NCBI RefSeq assembly: GCF_900496995.4
Contig: NC_044011.1
Span: 14,664,041-14,728,040, forward strand
DNA from: Aquila chrysaetos chrysaetos
Taxonomy: Eukaryota; Chordata; Aves; Accipitriformes; Accipitridae
DNA length: 64,000 nucleotides
Reading direction: 5' to 3'
Shown here: positions 1-11,153 of the stretch, piece by piece
Layout: each line of letters opens with the position of its first letter
Position numbering within the stretch: position 1 is the first letter of the stretch
Position numbers and translations under genes: made by a program
Notes under the pieces: generated by a model
What the model was told of the DNA's origin: nothing
Databases searched by the model: none
Seen by the model: only the letters and a program-made list of their open reading frames with translations

Positions 1-427
1 AGATGGCAATGGGTCAGAAGTGGACATATTTGTCCGGGTCACTTGTGGCAGAGTTGTAGCTAACTGTGAGAGCTGTGAGCCTTCAGAAACCTGCTCTTGG
101 TTCATCCGTGATGTCTGTGGCCTTGGTTCTCGCCCGAGTTTGTCAGTCGCTGATGTAACCTTAGTGGGATGTCTTATCTGGTGATCTGCGATCTGAATGC
201 CATATAATGAAGATGCTAATGGAAAAACTTGATCCGGGTGAGAAAAAGTTCCCTGACTTGCAAGGCTGGCCTCTTGAATTAGTGGATATGCATGCAGAAA
301 CTTTATTCCCTGTTCTAGTCGAACTGGGTCAATGAGCTGCGGTGCCATCTTCCCAGTGTACATCAAATGCAAGAGATAACTGAAGATGTCTGGCTGTATG
401 TCAGTTGCTTTCAAACGGACACATTCA
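1..427 (-). CDS. ZBTB2: ZBTB2 coding exon 2 (partial, runs off window)
   Basis: The acceptor on the minus strand reads GTTTCACCTTTCAG|TGAATGTG. The exon's first base completes Ser58 and the frame stays open for 142 more codons to the window edge. It encodes the second half of the BTB domain ([20 protein letters not shown]) and the start of the Ser/Thr/Pro/Gln-rich linker. The zinc-finger part is outside the window. Confidence 0.95.
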
Positions 428-3400
428 CTGAAAGGTGAAACAAAATGATCAATAAGAGATAAGGAAAATCTTTTTTACCAGATCTAGGTTATTCAAGCAT
501 TGATAAAAATCAGAGGCATCTACTTAAATTCAAAAGACAGAATCTGCAATGAATATAGAGAAACGCTTTAATGTGAAAGAGCTAATCTTATTGGCCACTT
601 GAAAGATGACATTTTTTTCCTCAGGGAGGTAACTGGCTTGAAAGACAAAGCTGTCCCATTGCAATCTACACCCTTCTAAATTGCTGTTACATTACAGATT
701 TGTTGTCACATGTTAATGTATTTTGTAAATTGCAAAGACATTTTTTCCCCTTTTTTGGTTGGATTCAAACCCATCTGTAGCTGAATTTAAACCTGCTAGC
801 ACCGGACTCTAAATTCACAATCCATTAAACTTTTCTGAGTACTTAGCCCTGAAAACACCTAAAACTCATCTGGCACTTGCCTGATTGGCTTCCATGTCTT
901 ACCACTGTCTACAGCTACAGTTCTGCAAATGTGTGGTATCACCTTGTCTCAACTGCATTACCATCCAGAAACCATGCAGGACAAGGTGTGAATCCCCTGA
1001 GGATCTGATGCAACAGGTGTAGCCTGAGCACATCTAACCAGTGCAGGCCAGGCTCCTTACAAAGCAGAACAGTAGCTTCTTTCCTTGAATAGGGAGGAAG
1101 AAACGGTAGCACCAGGGTACGCCTGGTCAGCCTAAGGCCAGTCCCTTGGTTAGAGTGCTCAATGAGGGGAGACGCTTTGGCTGTGATGCCCTCTTCAGCC
1201 TAACAGGACTGAAACCAACACCATCCTCTAGCTGAGAGCATGCCCTATGCATGAACCGTTAGGATACTCTGGACTGAAACACCCACCACTCCTCCGGTTG
1301 AAGTGGGATCTCTGTGCAGAAAGAGAGGCAAGGTTCACAGAAGAAGAAAGAAAATCAGGAACATCTTGGTTAGGCCAGTTAGCTACCAGGAAAGGATCTG
1401 GGATTCTAATAATTTTTCAGAGTTATTTGTAGCTCTTGTATTAAACAAACATTAAATAAGAGAAATCCAGAAATGGACATGACTGCACGCTGTGTTCTGA
1501 ATGCTTTAACCACAGTAGGCTACCAAGCTGAGGAGGAAATTATAGCCAATTCTTCCATTTCTTAAGGTGCACCCTTCTTGAGCTCTCTCTCTGACTGCTT
1601 TTGAAGTCAGATATATTACTCAAAAGTAAACTTTGCAATGGTGTCTTTCAGAGATGACTGTGCGCTCTTGATGGAGCATCAAGACCGATACATCGGCCTG
1701 CAGTCCTGTCTCAGAAAGGCAAATGCACTTCTGTCCTTGATGTTTACTTTTGGCTAAGGACTCTTAAGAATTTCACTCACTCAATATAAACTTCTTGAGA
1801 TAGTTCAAATAACTGGGAAAAAGAAAAGACAAAAAAATCTTTAAAAGTTTTACACTTTTTTTATCTTTTCAATGCCCTCCATGTAACGCTGCCCGCCAAA
1901 AAAAAAAAAAAGAAACAAAAACCCCCTTATACTTTGGTAAACTAAAAAAAACCAAAAAGAAACATATTAACCTCTTCTGTAAGTCCATTTCTCAAAATCT
2001 CCTAGCAAATACTTATTGGGTTGTATATAAGTTACAGAAATGTCAAGAATAGTGCCAAGACAGAGTAGAGGATAGTGAGTGGGGGAAGGAAAGTACAAGA
2101 GTGGAGATGGGATCCTTTAAGTATTCAATTCTAGGAATTCTATGCTTTTTTAAGGATAAAGAACTTGTGCTAAATTATAACATTAGTGTTAATGAATCAC
2201 AGTTTAACGTGTTTTAAAGTAAGATTCTAGTTTGCAGGTAAGACTAGATTCCCATATTCCTTAGGTCATAGCAAGAAGCAAAAAGAACATTTTCAGGTTT
2301 CAAAGTGTTGCTGGACCTCCTTAGCTTAGCTAACTGAACAACATTTAAACAGTGAGCCTTTTTATAGTTACCTGGTTTGATGAACAAACAACATCTTGAA
2401 GTAGTTGGAGAAAGAAGCAAGGACCGATTTGTGTGCCTTGAAGTAGACATCACCAATGGCGACTGTGCAGTCACACAGGAAACCGAACTCTCTCTGAGCA
2501 TTTAGTTGCTGCAGCAGAATAAGTCCATGGTTGGCCAAATCCATTTTTTTACACTCTGAAAAGCAAATGACTTCCATGTAAAACTTAACAGTAGGTGCAC
2601 AGATGCAACAGTAGCTGTCTCTAAAGAGATATTTTCCTTTAATATCCATATGTCATGCTTTAGTAACACCTCTTAATCCCATGCTGATATCCTACATGTA
2701 GGCAAGGATCTCTGTTTCACGATGGGCAATGCAATTCACAAAGGTGCAAGTGATTTGCTAAGGCTTAAAGAGCAAAGGAGAGCCAGGACTAAAGAGTCCT
2801 GAAAAGGCATGGGGGACACACACGTGGATACAGAAAGATAAATAGCTAAAGGAGAGGAAGAAGTACTAATAAGTAGTAAAAACACCTATTTGTAATGGGA
2901 AGAACAAAGTATTTTAGCTGCCACTCGTCTGTTCAAACAGGAAAGATAAATCTCCCTTCTGATACCAGTCACCCTCACCTAAGTGGGTGAGAGAGACAAG
3001 AGCAGAACCCAACAGAAGGTAAGTTAGATACTTTGAACTTGAATTTTCAGTGCCTCTGTGTATCTTTTACCTAAAACTTATGTGTCCATCCAGCTGAATC
3101 CAAACCCAATATTAAATAATTAAGCATTTCTGATGGTTACACCCTCTCCTGGGAAATACCAGATACATACCTGAGCCTCCCCAGGCTGAAACAATGAATT
3201 AATTCTAGGCATTGGCAAGCCCTCTGGACTACCAGAACAGGAGGGGCCAATCCTTTCACCCAACAACTATTATTTATCAAGATCAGCTACAACAGCATTT
3301 TGTGAGAAGCCTGCGTGCTGGAGTGCCTCACGCTTGCCTAGCAAATCAAGAAACCCGAGGGGCGAGAGGTGCAGTTCCGTCCATCACTGGCCGTTGGCAC

Positions 3401-6400
3401 AACGTAGGACAACTAACGGTGAAACGTGGCACCAACCTGAGGCCCCCTAAACCAGGGCCTAAACCTACACCCCCCCCCCCCCCACCCCGCATGATTCAAG
3501 GGCAGCCTCAGAAGCAAGAATTGATAACGCTGGGAAAAAAACAGTAAGGGAAACACATTAGGACAGTTGCATATGGTTGGATGGATGAATATGGGGCTAG
3601 TAAGATCAACAAGTGGGTACAGACTTAACCAAAACAAATAAAGCTTTGAGCAGAAAAAGTGAAAGTATGAAGTAACGTAGGTCTCTATGTAGCCATGTAA
3701 AACAGCAAGAAAAGTCAACAAAATTCCTGGGCACGTTATGCCCAGAACAGTGCAGATGCTCTACGAACAGAAAAGAAAGAGAAGGTGAAACCAGGAGAAG
3801 TGGATCAAAAGCAGTAAATTTATAAAAAGCCTTGGGTTTTTTCCCTCTGAAAATTCAACAGGCGGTTATCGAAATTTTCTGTAAGGTACAAATGGCTTGT
3901 TTCTTCTGTACAGTAAGAACGTGGCTTTTGGGGAAAGAGAATAAAAGTGTGTTCCACATATGCCAATATGTTTAGTCATTGGAGAAACAAATATTTCTAC
4001 TTGCTGGACAGTGCAGAATGCCCTCGTATTTAAACCAATAACCAGGCTGACCAAATGCATTCCTTTGTATTCACATGAGATCAGAACTCGTTTGAGTCAG
4101 GGGTGTAAGGGCAAAGAAAGAAACACAACTTAAGATACAGTTGATTATTTTCTTACAGTTAATAAGAGAAAAAAAATCAGGTTTCAACTTTCTTCAGGTC
4201 CATCCTCTCCTAAGTTACTGTTTGGATAATTACGTTTGTACAAACAACGTGCTAAAATCTTCTCCCTCTCTCCAAAAGAGGGAATACTTGCTGTCAGCAG
4301 TAACAAAAATCACGTTGATGGCTATTTAATCCTGCAAGGTGCTCCATGCAGGTAGACTCTGTGATGTTATGGAAAACACGCTAGGTTTTTTTTTTTTTTT
4401 TGGTAGCTTTAATTTAGATTATTCTGTGTGCTACATTTTTTAATTCATCAGTGCAGAGTCTGGTTTGTACTTGGAGAGCAAAACTGGTCAGGCAGAGCTA
4501 ACCATCGATGTGAGAGAACCCCAAGCCAGAAAGGCATTCTTTCCAGTTATTATCACCCCCAAGTTTGGTTAGCTTATAGTTTCAACCTTATCCAAGCAGC
4601 AGTCACTGTGCCAGTTGAAGCTGTTACCCTTCATCAGAGACCTGAATTAATCTTTTCACAAAATGATACGGCGTTCGTGCACGTGCACGACGCTACGTTT
4701 TTGTGTATATCTGAAAGATATTTAAATGCTTTGAACTCAAAGCACTAGAAGAATTACACTCTGAAGAAATTATAACGACAGAGGAAAAGAGTGAGGAAAG
4801 CACTGTGTCCCTCATATAGAGAGGGGTACGTTACAGGTATGCGTGCGTTCAGGAGCTTTACCCTTAGCTAAATAAGATGACGATTAACACCAGCAGGGCC
4901 GTATTTTAGTGTTGACCGACTGCGTACAATACATCCCGTGCCCTGACACCCTACAGGGGACAGTCCTTCCGTTGTAGGGTTGACAGGACTGGCCTGGCTC
5001 ACCTTTACCACAACTTTTGAAATTACCTAATTTGCTCAACGGCGGGTGAAAAACCACGCGAGGCCGAGTCCTTTCGGAAAGCGTGCGTTTATTTCGGAGA
5101 CCGCGAAGGGAAAAGCGGTGGGCGCAGGCCGAGGCCGAGGCGGTATCGCGCCGCGGAAGAGGAGGAATAGGCCGAGGAGGAAAAGGCCGCCCGCGACGGG
5201 GCAGGAGGCGGGAGCACGGCCCCGCAGCCGTTCGGGCGGGGGAAGCCGGCCGCCCTGACAGGAAACAGCTGCCGGCCCGCCCCAAGCACAGCCCGGCGCT
5301 TCCCGCTCTGCCCTCGGGCACCTCGGCGCACACCAAACCTCCCGCCGAGACCCCGCCGCTCCTTCCGCTCCGGCGGCAGAGGGGCGCCAGCCCGGCCCCC
5401 GGCTCCACACACGAACCACGGCCTGCCGGTGCCCGCGCCTCCGGGAGCCACCCCCGAGCCGGACGGGCCCCGCCCGGCTGCAACGGGCCCGCGCGCGCAC
5501 CAGCGGGGGGGAAGGGGCGGGGGGGCGCGCGCCGCTCGGGCGCTCCCGCCGCCGCCTGCCGGCGCCGTAGCGCGCGGCGGGCGGGGGGGGGGGAAGGCGT
5601 GGCCTACCGCCCGCCCTCTCCCCCGCCCCCCTCGTCCCCGGAGTCACGCTCGGCCTCTGTGGCACAGGTGGCGGCGCCCTCCCATTGGCCGCCGGGGCGG
5701 AAGGCCGGGTGGCCGCGCGCCGCTCTCACTGGCTGCGCCCCGCCCCTCTCCCCCATCCCCACCCACCTCTCCCCCTCCTCCCTCCATCCCTCCCTCCCAC
5801 CCCCCCACCCCCCCCGCGCACGCCACGCGCGCACGGACGGACGGAGACGGCGCGAGACGCAGCGCGAGCGGAGCCGCCAGGGCGCGCGAGACGGGAACCG
5901 CCGCCGCCGCCGCCGCCGCCAGGGCCGCCCAGCCTGCCGAGGAGAGACAGGCGGGGCCGCCCCCTCCCGCTCCGCGCGGCGCCCTCCTCCCCCGCCCTTC
6001 CCTGCGCCGGATGCCGCCCGAGGGGGGGGGGGCGCCCCGCTGCGGGCGGGAGGGAGGGCGGGCGCGCGGGCCCCAACCGGCCGAGCCGAGCCCGGCGCCG
6101 GGCGACACCGGCCCCCCCCCCCGCCCCCTCCCCCCTCCCTTCCTCCCTCCCTCCCTCTCTCCCCCGGCGCGGCCCGGCCCTCCCCTCCCCTCCCCTCGGC
6201 GCGGGCCCATCCCCCCCCCGGGCTGTGTCCCGGATGGAGCCGCCCGGCCCGGCCCGGCCCGGCCCGGCGGGGGTTTGTCAGGAGGCCAGGCAGCCCCAGC
6301 GGCGCCAGGCGCGGCCCTCCTCCTCCTCCGCGTCCCCCTCGGCCCGCCGCGGCGCGGCCGGACCCCGCGGCCGGGCGCCCCCTCGCACACAATGAGGAGG

Positions 6401-6690
6401 TAGGGCCGAGCAGGCCCCGCCGCGCCCGCCCGCCCGCCGCCGCCGCCTCAGCCCGGGCCGCGGCCGGTGCGGCGGGGCCGGGCGCACGTGCGGGCGGCGC
6501 CGGGATCCCCCGCGGGCGCGCGGCGCGGCCGGTGCTCACCTGAGGGGCGCGGGCCGCCGAGGCGCCTGGTGCCGCGCGGGCCGCCGCCGTCTCCGCGCCC
6601 AGCAGCAGCAGCAGCAACAACGGAGTCAGCGCGGCGGCGGCGGCGGCGGCGGCTTTTCCTGTCCGGTTACGTTAGGGTCACATGACCGAG
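1..6690 (-). CDS. ZBTB2: ZBTB2, BTB/POZ zinc-finger transcription factor (5' part of gene)
   Basis: Nuclear BTB/POZ C2H2 zinc-finger regulator, known as a transcriptional repressor of p53-pathway genes. Two coding exons are in the window: 2372..2544 (start codon 2544, exon from acceptor at 2555) and 1..427. The join is phase 2 and makes Ser58 (AG|T). The joined frame covers about residues 1-200: the BTB fold opens [20 protein letters not shown] and continues through the exon-3 segment [20 protein letters not shown], which I recognise as ZBTB2. The zinc fingers and stop codon lie left of position 1. A non-coding first exon ends at donor CTCAG|GTGAGC (last base 6540) inside the CpG island. An in-frame upstream ATG at 2649 lies above the acceptor, so I chose the start at 2544, which gives the usual N terminus. 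No frameshift or stop is seen. Confidence 0.95.
428..2371 (-). other. ZBTB2 intron between the two BTB exons
   Basis: A 1.9-kb intron of ordinary AT-rich sequence with both splice sites canonical. I saw no coding exon or recognisable repeat in it, only short A-rich tracts near 1900-1950. Confidence 0.85.
2372..2544 (-). CDS. ZBTB2: ZBTB2 coding exon 1 with start codon
   Basis: Encodes residues 1-57 plus two bases of codon 58, the start of the BTB domain ([20 protein letters not shown]). The exon starts at 2555 after acceptor TTTGCTTTTCAG, giving only 11 bases of 5' UTR before the ATG. It ends at donor ACCAG|GTAACT. Confidence 0.95.
2556..6539 (-). other. ZBTB2 intron 1 (5' UTR intron)
   Basis: A 4-kb intron between the non-coding first exon and the start-codon exon. 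Its promoter-proximal part is inside the CpG island. It holds a C14 tract at about 3470-3483 and a 16-bp palindrome at 4675-4690. Open frames here, such as 3212..3547, have no splice context or family resemblance and are not called. Confidence 0.7.
6540..6690 (-). other. ZBTB2: ZBTB2 non-coding exon 1 (approximate 5' end)
   Basis: A strong minus-strand donor, CTCAG|GTGAGC, ends the exon at 6540 in the core of the CpG island. Upstream is a GC-rich sequence with CTG/GCC trinucleotide runs, typical of a 5' UTR, and no TATA box. The 5' end is a guess from the E-box-like site at 6677-6686. Assignment to ZBTB2 rests on strand, position and lack of another gene. Confidence 0.55.
6677..6686. promoter_or_regulatory. 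E-box/M-box-like site GTCACATGAC
   Basis: GTCACATGAC lies at the upstream edge of the proposed ZBTB2 first exon. It matches the CACATG core bound by MITF/TFE/USF-type bHLH-zip factors. Location beside a likely start site supports function; binding is inferred. Confidence 0.4.
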
Positions 6691-7084
6691 AGCGGAGCAC
6701 AGAGGCTGCAGCGAGGAGCCCCCGCCGGGGGGGAGGGGAGGCGGCGAGCGCTGTGGCGGCGGCAGCAGCAGCAGCAGCAGGAGCCACCCAGCCCCCGCCC
6801 GCCCCTCCCTCCCCCGCCCGCCGCGCGCAGCGCGGGCCGCACCGGCGGCACCGGGACCGGGACCGGCCTCGCCGCCGCCGCCTCGCTCCTGCCGGGCGCC
6901 CCCCGGCCGAAAGCCTCGCTCCCCGGCGGAGCGGGGCGCGGGTCCTGCGGCGGGCGCGCTGCCCCTTTAAAACTCCCGGGGTGGTGGTGGTGGGGGGGGC
7001 GGTGCAGCCCCCCGCACCCCCCCCCCCCCCCCCGCGCCTCTCGGGCTGCGGAATAACGGGCCGGGCCGCTGCCGGCTCCCCGGC

Positions 7085-7138
7085 GGGGCTGGGGCTGGGG
7101 CTGGGGCTGGGGCTGGGGCTGGGGTTGGGGTTGGGGCT
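7085..7138. repeat. (GGGGCT/GGGGTT) hexamer minisatellite, 9 units
   Basis: Nine head-to-tail hexamers: six GGGGCT, two GGGGTT, one GGGGCT. The plus strand is G-rich with four-G runs every six bases, so it could form a G-quadruplex. It sits about 0.4 kb upstream of the ZBTB2 first exon. Confidence 0.95.
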
Positions 7139-10100
7139 GCGCTGCCCTGCCCTGCGCTGGCCGCCGCCTTCCCGGCGCCCTGCCCGCCCCGCCGCGGCGG
7201 CAGAGGCTGCCCGCCGGCAGCGCGCCCGGTGCCGCCGGGGGCGCCCGGCCTCGACGCCGGCGGGGTTGGCGGGGCGGCACCGGGTGGCTCCTGCCGGGCG
7301 GCGCTGCGCGACCGAGCGAGGCTGGGGGCGGCGGGCGCGGGGAGCCTTCGGGTCCTCCCGCCGCCACCACCCCCGCTCTCCCGGGGAGGAGTGGCGGGCG
7401 CAGGTGCGTCCCTCCGCTCCGCCACCCGCGGGCACCCGGCGGTGGGGGAGACGGGGACGAACCGGCGGGAGCGGAGCGGGGCGGGTGGGACGCGGTGTCC
7501 CGGGGCTCTCGAGCACGAAGTTTGCGAGCGGGAGTCCGCGTCCCCCCCCGGCTCCTCTCCCGGCGTCGGTTACAGCAAGGTCCGCCGGCCTCCGGTGCCC
7601 CGGCAGGCACGGGGAGGCGGCGGGGCCTCGGAGGGCCGGCCGGGTGAAGCTGTCCTGGGCGCGCGTCAGTTGAACCGGCAGGTGGGAGGTGACAAGTTCC
7701 CTTGTCAAAAAGAGCGGCTTCGGAGCGCGACAGTGGGAAGCTTGGGTTTGCTTTTGGTCCGTTCAGGCGGATGAGTTGTTCGAACTGGGTATTTTGAACT
7801 CACGCACGGCGGTCTTCCGTGAAAATCACATCCGCAGCTTTGCGTGGCGGCAGATTCAGTTGCGGTGGAGTGCGGAGGGAAGGCGGCTGTAGCCAGGCCT
7901 CGTTTTACCCAAATCTAAGGTGTGCTATAGAATTTGTGGGCGCATAAATAAATGCACCAAGGGACGCTGCGATACATGTAAAAGTTGTCGGTCTTGCAAA
8001 AGTTATTAGCTCGGAGTCGTTAGTGTGGAGCAGGGAGGCCGTCTTCTGCAAGAGGCCGGGAAGTCCCTGAAGAAATGGAAGGGTGAGCGAGCCCTGCGTT
8101 GGGCTTGAGCGTGGTTTCCCTGAGTCAGAGCATGGGTCCGGGCACGGCCCGGATCTGCACCTTGTTGTACGGTGACACTGCTAAGCGGAGCAGTGGCACG
8201 GACAAAACCGTTTTCAGAGAGAAACTGATGTTGTTGCAAACCTTGTGGGAGGATATTTGGTGAGCAATAGTTGAAGAGGGTTCCTTTGCACCCCCTGCCC
8301 CAGGGGCCTGCTCCTGCTATGTTAAATACACTTTCTGTTGTTTGTTAGGAACAGCATACACTACAATGCCCACGATTTGAGTTAGGCCCATATTATTATT
8401 ACCTTTTTTAAGGTACTTAACTAAGCAAGCTTTTGGGGGGCTAGCTGTAGCTGGGATGATGTTTCCACAGTGATTAAGTAAGATGTGCTGTGGAAAAAAG
8501 GCCCAAACCCCTTTTATTTAGTGTCTTGACAGCAGGTGTGCTGATGGGGGTGTGAGGGGGAGGAGGAGTATGGTATCTGGTCTGGTTTGTAGGTGGACAG
8601 ATGATTGCAGTCATCCCGGGCTATTGTTATTTGTACAGGATCTAAACTGGTCAAGGACTAGACCAGTTTTATGTGAGTCTGACTCTGCTGTCTCCCACTG
8701 AAGTTAACGGAAGTCTTGATAGACACAGCTTGCGTTTGTTTGCATGACATAGCTCATGAATATTCATTTATTTATACAAGTTAAGCTGCACTTGAAAACT
8801 AACTAGTTAAGTCCTAAAAAAAAAAAAACCAAACCACCAACCCCCAAACCCAACAACTTATTTTTAATTTTAGCAGAGCTGAAAGCTGATAGTCTGTTTG
8901 CTGCTCTTGCAGTATTTTGAATAAAGCAGCTGAACAGAACTGCGTCTTTAGGACCCGCCTCGAGTACCTGTGATGTGCTGAACTACAAGGGACGTGTTTT
9001 TAACAGCTCTCCGAGTTCTGCTATGTGAGTGCATGGCAGAAGTTCATAGAGCGTGTTTCACCAGTCTACTTGGCAAATTTTTTCCCTGTATGTTTCCCTT
9101 GCATTTCAGCTCTGCAAACTAAATACAAAGTAAAGAGAGTAGATGGCCATTTGAACTCAAGTCGCTTAGTAGTGATTTGTCTCATTCTCATGGAAGATGG
9201 TAAAAGTGATATAATTTTTAATTAAATTGAGTGGGCTACTTAGGAAAACCATCGTGTTTCTGGCAGGTATCTGGCAGGCCTTGTGGCCTGTTCTTTCTAC
9301 TCTCTCTTGCACTTGAGTACTTCTGTGTTGGCATTTGTGTGCAATTCTCCTCTGTGCTATCTCTGAAACTGGAGAAAAATTAACTTAGTTACCTTTTTTT
9401 TATTAATAGCTCATAATCCAACTTTAAAGCACCTGTATTTGGACCGCAGTACTTCAATCCAGCCATAATGCAATTCTTAATTTAAAAGCTTCCTGTCTGA
9501 TTCAATGCCCATTGAAATCTGTAGAAAGATTTCTGTGTTGAGTTTAATGCTGCCGAACTTCACACCTTTGGTGCTGACTTACACCTGAGACATGTCATCT
9601 GTGTTGCAGGGAGCGATAAGCAGTTCATCTGTTGCATCTTGGACACCGGACTTAAGATGTGAATCTAAAATTTTACTTCCATCTCATCTTTTGAGGTTTT
9701 TTTTTTAACAGTTACAATCCATGCAGCTGAAATTGTTACTAGAATTTATCCTTGGCTCATTAAGTGGTATTATTGTGCTTTTAGTTTCTCTATGCTGATC
9801 CCCCCCGCCCCGAGTTTCTTAAGGTACTTGTTTAGGATTGCTTTCCTAGTTTTATGACGTTTTAAAAGGACTGTTCAGACTGATTCAGATACTGCTACTC
9901 ACCTGAGAGCTTTCTTAGTTGTGTTGCTGTTGATGATAGGATAAGTCCCTAGGTTTTTGGTTTTGCTTTGGTCTGCACATACCCAGATTAAAGGCAGAAT
10001 TTTGTCTGGTAAGATCATATTTTGCATTGTAAATGAGCATACTGCTGATGATTTAAGTGTTAATAGGATGACGAAAGTGTCTGCTAATCTGAGTGAAAAT

Positions 10101-11129
10101 TCACTTGAGCAGTGGGAGGAACTTGATCCAGACCCAAGTCCTATAAGTGTGTCTTTTCGGTAGCGTTCAGTTGAAATCTGGAGTGGAATAGCAGATTTTT
10201 TGTCATTATAGTCAAAACCTTAACAGCTCTAGCGACATTAATCAGGCTCAAACTGCTAAGATTTTTGATGAGTTTTCAAATTTCTCAGCGTTTTTGAAAA
10301 ACAAAGAGAGCAGAGTCCCTGTTCTGAAGAGCTCTTTGCTCGCTGCTGTCTGCAGCACTGCTGACCCACTCCCCCAGGACCGTCGCTGGCTCTGCCGAAG
10401 CTCTGGGGATCTGGGAGTTGCATGTCCTAGGCAATGGGCGGGAACCCTTCCCTGGAGGTGTGGGGCACCGCTTCCACCTTGGTACAGCTGTAGTAAAACA
10501 TGTGTTTATATCAATGCTGTAAATCTGTTTTATTAGCACAGCTGCCATTTCTAACACTTCCACTTCTGATTTATGTTGGTGAGAAGGCTTGGTGGGAAGC
10601 GCGACAGCTGCAGTAGCTTCTTGCTAGATGAGTAAATGTTGTACCTCTGATAGTCTCCAACCTTTTCATCTGGGCCTATGTTCTCCCTCCCTGTTAGACT
10701 TTTTCACACACTCGCTCCAAACCTCACTTGTATCGGAAGCACGAAGTAAAAGCGATCCCCAGGGAAAAACACGGACGTAAGGGTACAGCAGCAGTTGTGG
10801 AACGGCTCTGCTTTTCCCCTCCTTGGCTTCCTTGCCGTGGGGAGGCTGTTGGGGTGCACTCATGACAGGTGAGGGGTCAGCCCCCGAGGAGGTCTGAGCT
10901 TTCACGTTTTTGTGGCGAGTAGGTCAGTCTCGTTGTCTTAGAGGTGAGGGAGAACTATGGTGTGTAAGCCACTTTTTGCATAGGCTGATAAGGTGAAAAA
11001 ATGAAGAAATAGACTTTGCCAATCTGTAGGCTAAGCTGTTTTTCTGGTATCGATATGTTAATTAGGACTTGTTTCTATACCCAGTGAACAAAGCTTTATC
11101 AACACCTAGTGAGTAGCTGCAATTTAGAT

Positions 11130-11153
11130 GGGGGGGGGGGGGGGGGGGGGGGG
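11130..11153. repeat. Poly-G tract (G24)
   Basis: An uninterrupted run of 24 G. Exact length is likely uncertain because such runs are error-prone in sequencing. Confidence 0.9.

Larger units (their letters stand above)
5040..7740. promoter_or_regulatory. CpG island, ZBTB2 promoter
   Basis: About 2.7 kb of very GC-rich, CpG-dense DNA between AT-rich flanks. It includes an inverted CCAAT box (ATTGG at 5684-5688), many GC boxes, a CCG trinucleotide run near 5898-5920, CAG runs near 6600 and 6762, and GGCCC pentamers near 6246. It covers the ZBTB2 first exon. A plus-strand donor-like CAG|GTGCGT near 7403 would allow a divergent non-coding transcript, but this is unproven. Confidence 0.85.

Noticed and set aside
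2545-2649. In-frame N-terminal extension of ZBTB2 starting at 2649
   Set aside because: A clear acceptor (TTTGCTTTTCAG) at 2556 puts the extension in the intron, and the start at 2544 gives the standard BTB N terminus.
3212-3547. 111-codon plus-strand open frame
   Set aside because: It ends in a Pro-rich stretch caused by a poly-C tract, with no splice context or homology. It lies in the ZBTB2 intron on the opposite strand.
5083-6543. 486-codon open frame and several other long frames on both strands in the first CpG island
   Set aside because: All are Pro/Arg/Ala/Gly low-complexity translations of very GC-rich DNA, where stop codons are rare, and are open on both strands at once. There is no family resemblance.
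10040-10095. C/D-box snoRNA-like arrangement (TGATGAT followed by CTGA)
   Set aside because: No terminal stem, no host intron and no recognisable guide element.
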